NCBI RefSeq assembly: GCF_900103455.1 | Contig: NZ_FNHI01000016.1 | Coordinates: 124,001-188,000, forward strand | Reading direction: 5' to 3' | From: Streptomyces wuyuanensis | GTDB taxonomy: Bacteria > Actinomycetota > Actinomycetes > Streptomycetales > Streptomycetaceae | Length of the DNA: 64,000 bases | Part shown: positions 1-6,320 of the stretch, piece after piece | Numbering within the stretch: the first letter of the stretch is position 1 | Layout: every line of letters begins with the position of its first letter | The notes under the pieces: generated by a model | Database searches by the model: none | Seen by the model: the letters and a program-made list of their open reading frames with translations, nothing else | Told to the model about the DNA's origin: nothing | Position numbers and translations under genes: made by a program

Positions 1-693
1 GCGGAGAAGATCCTCAAGGCCGCCTTCCCGGTCGACGTGCACGCGGAACGCTCCACCGCCGAGATCCAGTTCGGCCACGTCCACCGGCCGACGCACACCA
101 ACACCAGCTGGGAGGCGGCCCGTTTCGAGGTCTACGGCCACCGCTGGGTGCACATCGGCGAGAACGGCTACGGCGTCGCGGTCCTCAACGACTCGACGTA
201 CGGGCACGACGTGACCCGTACGACGCGCGAGGAGGACGGCGGCACGACCACGACCGTCCGGCTGAGCCTGGTACGCGCGCCCCGCATCCCGGACCCCGAG
301 GCGGACCAGGGCCCGCACCGCTTCACCTACGCGCTGCTGCCCGGAGCGACGGTCGAGGAGGCCATCGCGGAGGGGTACGCCCTGAACCTGCCGCTGCGGA
401 TCGGTCCCGGCGGTGCCGACGTGCCACCGGTGGTGACGACGGACGGCCCCGCGGTCCTGGTGGAAGCGGTGAAGCTCGCCGACGACGGTTCGGGCGACGT
501 GGTCGTGCGGCTCTACGAGTCGCTCGGCGGCCGCGCGGCGACGGTGCTGCGCACGGGTTTCCCGGCGACGGGCGCGGTGCTGACGGACCTGCTGGAGCGG
601 CCGCTGGACGAGCCGCCGCTCGCGGTGGAGGACGGCGGAGTGGTCCTGGCGCTGCGGCCGTTCCAGATCGTGACGGTGCGGCTGAGGCGCTGA
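1..693 (+). CDS. alpha-mannosidase (GH38), C-terminal part
   Basis: The frame is open from the first base, so only the last 230 codons are present and the catalytic N-terminal part lies outside the window. The visible part matches the C-terminal beta-sandwich of GH38 alpha-mannosidases, with the stretches GHVHRPTHTNTSWEAARFEV and NGYGVAVLNDSTYGHD that are typical of the family, and a final segment ending in FQIVTVRLRR. GH38 enzymes hydrolyse terminal alpha-linked mannose, usually in the cytoplasm when no signal peptide is present. Whether this copy has a signal peptide or an intact active site cannot be seen here. Confidence 0.85.
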   Translation, partial: AEKILKAAFPVDVHAERSTAEIQFGHVHRPTHTNTSWEAARFEVYGHRWVHIGENGYGVAVLNDSTYGHDVTRTTREEDGGTTTTVRLSLVRAPRIPDPEADQGPHRFTYALLPGATVEEAIAEGYALNLPLRIGPGGADVPPVVTTDGPAVLVEAVKLADDGSGDVVVRLYESLGGRAATVLRTGFPATGAVLTDLLERPLDEPPLAVEDGGVVLALRPFQIVTVRLRR

Positions 694-812
694 GGCGGGC
701 TGGGGCGAGGGTCCTGGCGGGCTGCGGAGGTGGGGCCGCGTGCCGGGTCGGCCCGAGCGTGGCCCGCGTGTCGAGGGCGGACGCTCGGGTGGCCCCGGGG
801 TTGACTCACCGT

Positions 813-1322
813 ATGAACAGCGCGGCACTGCTGGAAGACGCCTTCGGACGGATCAGGGAGACGGTGCACGAGGCGGTGGAGGGGTGCGCTCCGGACCTCC
901 TCCACGCCCGCCTAGACCCCGGCGCCAACACCATCGCCTGGCTGGTCTGGCACCTCACCCGGGTCCAGGACGACCATGTGGCGGACGCGGCGGGGCGGGA
1001 GCAGGTGTGGCTCTCGCAGGACTGGGTGCGCCGCTTCGGGCTGCCGTTCGCTCCGGACGCGACCGGTTACGGCCACAGCCGGGCACAGGTGGCGAAGGTG
1101 CGGGTGGACTCGCCCGACCTGCTGCTCGGCTACCACGACGCCGTCCACGAGGAGACGGTGGCGTACGTCAGGGGCCTGACGAACGCCGCTCTCGGCCGGA
1201 TCGTGGACGAGTCCTGGTCCCCGCCGGTGACACTGGGCGTCCGGCTAATAAGCATCATCTCCGACGACCTTCAGCACGCGGGTCAGGCGGCGTTCGTACG
1301 GGGGTCGCTGGAGCGGGGGTGA
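813..1322 (+). CDS. DinB-superfamily protein (DUF664-like)
   Basis: A 169-residue protein of the DinB/YfiT four-helix fold, a family of small metal-binding, often thiol-dependent enzymes. The stretch NTIAWLVWHLTRVQDDHVAD (residues about 34-53) carries the first conserved His, and DDLQHAGQAAFVRG near the C-terminus carries the last helix with its His. The start at 813 gives the usual length and begins at the first conserved helix; an upstream start at 759 would add a low-complexity tail. In actinobacteria such proteins are often mycothiol-dependent, but the substrate cannot be told from the sequence. Confidence 0.8.
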   Translation: MNSAALLEDAFGRIRETVHEAVEGCAPDLLHARLDPGANTIAWLVWHLTRVQDDHVADAAGREQVWLSQDWVRRFGLPFAPDATGYGHSRAQVAKVRVDSPDLLLGYHDAVHEETVAYVRGLTNAALGRIVDESWSPPVTLGVRLISIISDDLQHAGQAAFVRGSLERG

Positions 1323-1337
1323 GCGGAAGGGGACGGT

Positions 1338-1380
1338 GCGGGGCCCGGGCGTCACGGGCCCGGGCGTCACGGGCCCGGGA
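1338..1380. repeat. 15-bp GC-rich tandem repeat
   Basis: The unit GGGCCCGGGCGTCAC occurs twice in tandem (1341-1355 and 1356-1370) and is followed by a partial third copy. It lies in the short gap after the DinB gene. It may fold as a hairpin in the transcript, but it has no T-tract. Confidence 0.6.
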
Positions 1381-1520
1381 CGGTCGTGGGCCGGGAGCGG
1401 GTGATGTCCACGGGGTCGGCGGACGGGCCCGCGGGTATGCCCCGGGCGGGCACGCCACGACACGCGCGCCGGCCGGACACGGGGGCCCCGGGCCACCCCG
1501 GCCGTGGACCACGGGCGACC

Positions 1521-2525
1521 ATGGTGAGCATGACCTCCGCACGTGACGTTCCGCAGCCCGTTCCGCTCGGCACCTGGCCGACCCCGCTCGAACCCCTGCC
1601 CAGGCTCGCCCGTGCGATCGGCCTCGGCCCGGACGATCTGTGGATCAAACGCGACGACCTCACGGGCCTGGGCGGCGGCGGGAACAAGATCCGCAAGCTC
1701 GAGTGGCTCTGCGGGCAGGCCGTGGCCGCGGGCGCCACGCACCTGGTGACCACGGGCGCGCCGCAGAGCAACCACGCCCGGCTGACCGCTGCCGCCGGCG
1801 CACGCCTGGGGCTGGAGGTCGTCCTGGTGCTCGCGGGCACACGGCAGGCGTCGGCCGGCGGCAACCTCGCGCTGGACGGGTTGCTCGGCGCCACGGTCGT
1901 CTGGGCCGGTGACGTCGGCGGAGACGCGCTCGCCGCCACGGCCCGGGAGGTGACCGAGCGGCTGCGGGCCGACGGTGCCGTCCCCGAACTCGTCCCGTTC
2001 GGCGGCTCCAGCGTCCTCGGCGCACGCGGTTACGCGGTGTGCGGGCGCGAACTCCTCGCCCAGGCGCCCGACCTGACCACCGCGGTGGTGGCTCTCGGCT
2101 CCGGCGGCACCATGGCCGGCCTCGTGGACGCCCTCGGCCCGGACCGCGTCCTCGGCGTCCACTGCGGCGCGGTCCCCGACCCGTCCGGGACCGTGTCCGC
2201 GTTCGCCTCCGGCCTCGCGGGCGACGACGTGCCCGCGGAGGCCCTGCGCGTGCGGCTGGACCAGGTCGGCGCGGGCTACGGCGCGCTCACCGACCCGGTG
2301 CTGGCCGCCCTGAAGCTCACGGCCCGCACCGAGGGCATCGTCCTCGACCCCGTCTACACCGGTCGGGCCATGGCCGGTCTCATCGCGGCCGTGCAGGACG
2401 GCGACATCACCCCCGGCGACCGTACGGTCTTCCTCCACACCGGCGGCCTGCCGGGCCTCTTCGGGCACCCTGCGGCACTGGCGGCGGCCGAGGCGGGACT
2501 CGCGGTGGGGGCGGTCGCGCGGTAG
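1521..2525 (+). CDS. PLP-dependent D-cysteine desulfhydrase / ACC deaminase family
   Basis: A 334-residue type II PLP enzyme (tryptophan synthase beta fold). DDLWIKRDDLTGLGGGGNKIRKLEWL contains the PLP-lysine motif GGNKIRKLE near residues 50-60, TTGAPQSNHAR is the substrate/phosphate loop, and GSGGTMAGL binds the cofactor phosphate. Relatives are D-cysteine desulfhydrase (D-cysteine to pyruvate, sulfide and ammonia) and 1-aminocyclopropane-1-carboxylate deaminase; these cannot be separated reliably by eye. ATG at 1521 or 1530 fits the family's N-terminus; the frame stays open further upstream but with poor protein character. It is cytoplasmic and apparently a single-gene unit. Confidence 0.85.
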   Translation: MVSMTSARDVPQPVPLGTWPTPLEPLPRLARAIGLGPDDLWIKRDDLTGLGGGGNKIRKLEWLCGQAVAAGATHLVTTGAPQSNHARLTAAAGARLGLEVVLVLAGTRQASAGGNLALDGLLGATVVWAGDVGGDALAATAREVTERLRADGAVPELVPFGGSSVLGARGYAVCGRELLAQAPDLTTAVVALGSGGTMAGLVDALGPDRVLGVHCGAVPDPSGTVSAFASGLAGDDVPAEALRVRLDQVGAGYGALTDPVLAALKLTARTEGIVLDPVYTGRAMAGLIAAVQDGDITPGDRTVFLHTGGLPGLFGHPAALAAAEAGLAVGAVAR

Positions 2526-2711
2526 CGGAGCCGGGAGTGGGGCGCGGACCCGGTACGACCGCGCGGGGTCAGCGCGTTGCGCGGTCGCCAACGTAACGGT
2601 CCGGCCAGGGGGCCCCGGATGCTGGCTGGGCGGCCGGAAGTCGGATGCCACCGACGTCGTGGCGCCGGCCGAGTGGTGACGGGGTCGCCCGTCGGCCCGC
2701 ACCTTCGGAAC

Positions 2712-3449
2712 TCACCGCAGCAGCGACCGCTCGGTGGGTGCCAGCCGTAGCCGTTGCGGGGTCCTGGCCCACCGTTTGGAAAGGGCCGGCAGCACCTCCT
2801 CGCGCCAGCGTTCCGACTGCCGCAGGCGATTCAGGTGGCCGTCGATGTGGCCCTCGTCGGCGAAACGCGCGAACCATACGAAGACCTCCTCGTTCATCCG
2901 CACCGGCAGCGCCGGGAAGGTGTTCGCGGCGTGTTCCGACTGCAGGTACGCCAGTGGCTCGCCGCCGGTCTCGGCCAGTACGGGTCGTACGCGCTGCTGG
3001 AAGAACTCGGCGAACGCCGCGTCAAACGGGCCGTGGCCGTACCAGATCGTGGCCAGGACGAGCGACGGCGGCGACGGCGCCGGATCGCCGGGTGCCGGCC
3101 GAGCGCCGACCGGCACCGGGAACCCACCGCGCGCCGAGGCCGGCCGCAGCAGCAGCACGTCATCGGAGTCGATCATCGTCGCGTTCGCCTCGTCGCGGTG
3201 TGCCTGCCAGACCGGCCCGCCGTAGAAGCTCTCCAATGCCTTCGCGCGGCGCGGCATGTCTTCGAAGCCTCGGAGCCAGACGAACCGGTCGGGGTCGTCC
3301 AGGTCACGGAATTGCCCCAGGACGGTCGCACCTGCTGCCTCCTGGGACTCGACGAATTCGCGGTCGAACAGGTCGACCAGTACGTCTCGCTGTCCCGGGT
3401 GCAGCGTGTACTGCCGCAGTTCCACGACTGGACACCGTAGAGCTTCCAC
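2712..3449 (-). CDS. NIPSNAP family protein
   Basis: A 245-residue protein. VVELRQYTLHPGQRDVLVDLFDREFVESQ at the N-terminus and GRFRDL/DRFVWLRGFEDM-type segments after it are typical of NIPSNAP domains, a ferredoxin-like alpha/beta-barrel fold. A second, similar half follows (LATIWYGHGPFDAAFAEFFQ onwards). The function of bacterial NIPSNAP proteins is largely unknown. GTG at 3449 is preferred because a GAGGGGTGGGG ribosome site lies just upstream; a TTG at 3482 or GTG at 3425 is possible. It lies 17 bp after the Rrf2-type regulator and is probably co-transcribed with and controlled by it. Confidence 0.75.
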   Translation of the reverse strand: MEALRCPVVELRQYTLHPGQRDVLVDLFDREFVESQEAAGATVLGQFRDLDDPDRFVWLRGFEDMPRRAKALESFYGGPVWQAHRDEANATMIDSDDVLLLRPASARGGFPVPVGARPAPGDPAPSPPSLVLATIWYGHGPFDAAFAEFFQQRVRPVLAETGGEPLAYLQSEHAANTFPALPVRMNEEVFVWFARFADEGHIDGHLNRLRQSERWREEVLPALSKRWARTPQRLRLAPTERSLLR

Positions 3450-3466
3450 CGGTCCCCACCCCTCGT

Positions 3467-3961
3467 TCAGCTGTTGGAACAATCCCGGCTACCGCAGGCG
3501 CCACGGCGGTCGCCCGACTGTCGGACCGTCGGCTGGTTCACCAGCGCCTCGCGAAGCACATCGGCGATCGACGTGTCCGCCAGCTCCCGCCGCATGACCT
3601 GCTCGACCCGGCCGTAGACCCCGTCCAGGGCGGGCCGGATGCCCCGGCCGACAGGACACTCCGGATTGGGCTCGGTTCGGTGCAGGCCGAACGGCGGCTG
3701 CGCGTCGACGGCGTCGTACACCTCGAGCATGGTGATGTCCCCGGGCTCACGGGCCAGACTCCAGCCTGCACCGGCGCCGTGGCGGACCCTCACCAGACCG
3801 GCTCGCCGCAGGTCACCGAGGCTTCGCCGGATGATCACGGCGTTGGTGTTGACGCTGGCCGCGACCTGCTCGGAAGTGAGCACCTCCTGGCCACGGCGCT
3901 GCGCCAACGCCAGCCAGGCCAGCGCATGCGTCGCGATGGTCAATCGACTGTTCGCCGCCAT
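3467..3961 (-). CDS. Rrf2 family transcriptional regulator
   Basis: A 164-residue winged-helix DNA-binding protein. SRLTIATHALAWLALAQRRG and LTSEQVAASVNTNAVIIRRS form the helix-turn-helix, and LRRAGLVRVRHGAGAGWSLA is the wing. The C-terminal half has one Cys in NPECPVGRG and two Cys at the end (CGSRDC), but not the ordered triplet of an iron-sulfur Rrf2 protein such as NsrR or IscR. ATG at 3961 has an AAGGAGGGG ribosome site. It heads a two-gene unit with the NIPSNAP gene, and a palindrome just upstream (3976-3992) may be its own operator. Confidence 0.85.
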   Translation of the reverse strand: MAANSRLTIATHALAWLALAQRRGQEVLTSEQVAASVNTNAVIIRRSLGDLRRAGLVRVRHGAGAGWSLAREPGDITMLEVYDAVDAQPPFGLHRTEPNPECPVGRGIRPALDGVYGRVEQVMRRELADTSIADVLREALVNQPTVRQSGDRRGACGSRDCSNS

Positions 3962-3975
3962 CACCCCTCCTTGCT

Positions 3976-3992
3976 GCAACAGCTTCTGTTAC
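3976..3992. promoter_or_regulatory. palindrome upstream of Rrf2 gene, candidate operator
   Basis: The inverted repeat AACAG-CTT-CTGTT, extended by an outer G/C pair, sits about 15 bp upstream of the Rrf2 start codon and overlaps or abuts its ribosome site. Rrf2 regulators usually bind partial palindromes in their own promoters. Binding is inferred. Confidence 0.45.
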
Positions 3993-4663
3993 ATCCATCC
4001 TCGTGGTCAAGCCACTTCAGCCACCCGAGGCCCGACGGGGTGGACCCGCCCGTCCGCACCGCACGGGACCCGGCCTGCGCGGGCGGCGCGCCGCTCCCGT
4101 GCCTTCCGGAGCTCGGCCCGGCGGGTGAACGCACACAGCCCCAAAGGACGAGGACGTCCACCCGCGCCGCGGCGGTGAGGACGAGCATCGGGCCGAAAGG
4201 GTGCGGGAGCAATGCCGGCGCCAGCGCCACTCCCGGACTCACGACCGGGGGCGGTTTCGCGTCATTCGCCGAGCATGACCGACCCGCCCTCCGCCGCCCC
4301 GCGAGCAGGGATCGAACCGACACACCCGCCACACCTGTCACTGTGACATCGACCGGGCTTCACCGTCGGCGCAGCTTTGCGCTGACAAACACATACGGCC
4401 GGGCCACAAGGAGCCTCGCGCTCCGTTCGAGGTTCGGAATGCGCACACCGGATACCGGAGATCGCGATTCCGCCCCGTCGCGACGGGCGCACGGTGCGCC
4501 GGTGCGAAGCGGAGGCGCGGAAGCCGCCGTTCAGGGCGGTAGTCCGCGTCCGGTGACCGGTCGGCGGCCATGGCGACGCGCGTAAGCCGTGAAAGCGCCA
4601 CCCGACCCCGTACAGCCGTGGCCGACGGCTGAATTGCGAAGGATTCGGTCAGCGTCCGACTCC
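3993..4663. other. gene-poor stretch
   Basis: No reading frame here has convincing codon use or a recognisable domain. A short stretch on the minus strand near 4300-4325 resembles the T-arm and 3' end of a tRNA (GGTTCGATCC followed by a GC-rich arm), but no matching 5' half is present. The rest is featureless apart from the promoter at its right end. Confidence 0.5.
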
Positions 4664-4693
4664 TTGCGGTCGCCGAATCGCCGTGGCTAGGCT
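4664..4693 (+). promoter_or_regulatory. candidate promoter of the RiPP operon
   Basis: TTGCGG (4664-4669), an 18-bp spacer and TAGGCT (4688-4693) resemble a Streptomyces housekeeping promoter. It lies about 115 bp upstream of the MFS start at 4809 and is the only plausible promoter between the gene-poor stretch and the operon. Confidence 0.4.
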
Positions 4694-4808
4694 CCGCTCG
4701 ATTTCACTTCCCGCACATTTCCTGCACATTTATGGGCTCTTTGCGAGCACACATGCAACGGCGATGGGCGGGCGGGAGGTGCCACCGGCGGCCCGAGGGG
4801 GGCAGGGC

Positions 4809-6320
4809 ATGGAGCGTGCTTCGTCTTCCGGCGACGCCGACGGCGTGGGCTTACACGGCGGCGCGCGGGACGGATGCGTCCGGCCGGTCCCGGACGAACT
4901 GCCCGCAGGTCCCGGCGAGCCCGACGGCAGGGACCGCCGGCTCGGCACCCCGCGTGACGTCCGGCTGCTGTGGAGCTCCAACGCCGCCGACGCCCTCGGC
5001 ACCCAGATATCGGGCGTCGCCTTCCCGTTGCTGCTCCTCGGACTCGGTCACCCGCCGACGACCGTCGGCCTCCTCGCGGGCGCCGGCATGCTCGTCACGG
5101 TGGTGTGCGGGCCCGTCGTGGCGGTGGCGGCGGACCGTGGACTGCGCAAGCCCGTGATGGCGGGCTCCGCCGCCGTGGCCGCGGTGGCCATGGGTGCGGT
5201 GGCGCTGTCCGCGGCGGACGGCCGGCCGCCGCTCGCCCTGCTGCTCGGCGCACTGCTCGTGGAGCGCACGGCCACCGCGTGCTTCGAGGCCGCCGCGCGC
5301 GGCACCGTCGCGCTCGTCGCCGCGCCCCGTGAGGTGCCGCGCGTCGTGGCCGGACTGGAGGCCGGCGACCGCGCCGCTCTCGTGGCCGGTCCCCTTGTCG
5401 GCGGGGTGCTGTACCAGGTGGCCCGGCCTCTCCCGTTCGCGGCCGACGCGCTGTCCTACGTGGTGACGGCCCTGTGCGTGCGGTCCATGCGCTCCGATCT
5501 GCGGGCGGGCTCCCCCGCGACCGCACCGGGGGGCGGGCCCGCACCGTCGGGGGATCCGGCGACCGTCCACGCCGCGTCCGCGTCGGCCCCGTCCTCGCCG
5601 GACCGGGACACGACCCGGCCGCCGGGCACACCCGTCTCCGCCACCGCCGGCGGCGCAGCGCCCGCACCGGGCACCGAGTCCCCGGGGACGCGCCCGACTC
5701 CGCTGCGCGCGCTGCGGTCGTACGCCCGCGAGACCCTCGCCGGTCTGGCCCTGGTCCGTTCCTCACCCCGTCTCCGGCTCGTCCTCGTCTGGACCACGAC
5801 GGTCAACGCGGCGCTCGCGGGCCTCTACTACTCCGCGCTCTTCGCACTGCAGGACCGCGGCGGGCCGGTCGCGATGGGGTTGGTGCTGGCCGTGTCCGGA
5901 GGCGCCGGGCTGGCCGGTGCCCTCGCCGCGCCCGCCGTCGTGCGGCGCGTGGGCGGCGCACGGACGCTGGTGGCCGTGACCTGGCTGACGGTGCCGCCCG
6001 CAGCCGCTCTCGCCTGGACGGGGTCGCCGTGGAGCCTCGGGCTCTGCTTCGGCGCGTTCTGCCTGCTGCTCGCTCCGGCCACCGTGGTCGTCCAGTCCGC
6101 CGCGATCGCCGACACCCCGCACCATCTCCAGGCGAGAACGGGCGCGCTGCTGGCGACGGCCGTCGTGGGGGCGGGCGCCGGTTCACCGGTGGTCGCCGGG
6201 GCGCTGGCGACCCACGCCGGGCCCGCGGCAACCCCGGCGGCCTGCGCCCTGGCGCTCGCGGTCCTCGCCCTGTTCACCGGTCTGCGGGCCGGACGTCTGC
6301 GCCCCGGAGGCCGATCGTGA
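4809..6320 (+). CDS. MFS exporter in RiPP-like cluster
   Basis: A 503-residue major facilitator of the 12-helix drug/siderophore exporter type. After a hydrophilic N-terminus of about 55 residues, hydrophobic helices follow with the loop ADRGLRKPV between helices 2 and 3. A Pro/Ala/Ser/Thr-rich central loop of about 75 residues separates the two six-helix halves. ATG at 4809 has a GAGGGGGG ribosome site; ATG 4764 and GTG 4683 are also in frame. Its last codons overlap the next gene (GTGA at 6317-6320), so the two are translationally coupled. By position it is the likely exporter, or self-protection pump, for the product of the downstream peptide and radical SAM genes. Confidence 0.8.
   Translation: MERASSSGDADGVGLHGGARDGCVRPVPDELPAGPGEPDGRDRRLGTPRDVRLLWSSNAADALGTQISGVAFPLLLLGLGHPPTTVGLLAGAGMLVTVVCGPVVAVAADRGLRKPVMAGSAAVAAVAMGAVALSAADGRPPLALLLGALLVERTATACFEAAARGTVALVAAPREVPRVVAGLEAGDRAALVAGPLVGGVLYQVARPLPFAADALSYVVTALCVRSMRSDLRAGSPATAPGGGPAPSGDPATVHAASASAPSSPDRDTTRPPGTPVSATAGGAAPAPGTESPGTRPTPLRALRSYARETLAGLALVRSSPRLRLVLVWTTTVNAALAGLYYSALFALQDRGGPVAMGLVLAVSGGAGLAGALAAPAVVRRVGGARTLVAVTWLTVPPAAALAWTGSPWSLGLCFGAFCLLLAPATVVVQSAAIADTPHHLQARTGALLATAVVGAGAGSPVVAGALATHAGPAATPAACALALAVLALFTGLRAGRLRPGGRS

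Noticed and set aside
4270..4350. Possible tRNA gene on the minus strand
   Set aside because: Only a T-arm-like segment with imperfect stem is present; no acceptor, D-arm or anticodon arm can be drawn.
2645..4585. Plus-strand open frame of 646 codons
   Set aside because: It lies opposite the Rrf2 and NIPSNAP genes, which have recognisable domains, and its product is Arg/Pro-rich without motifs.
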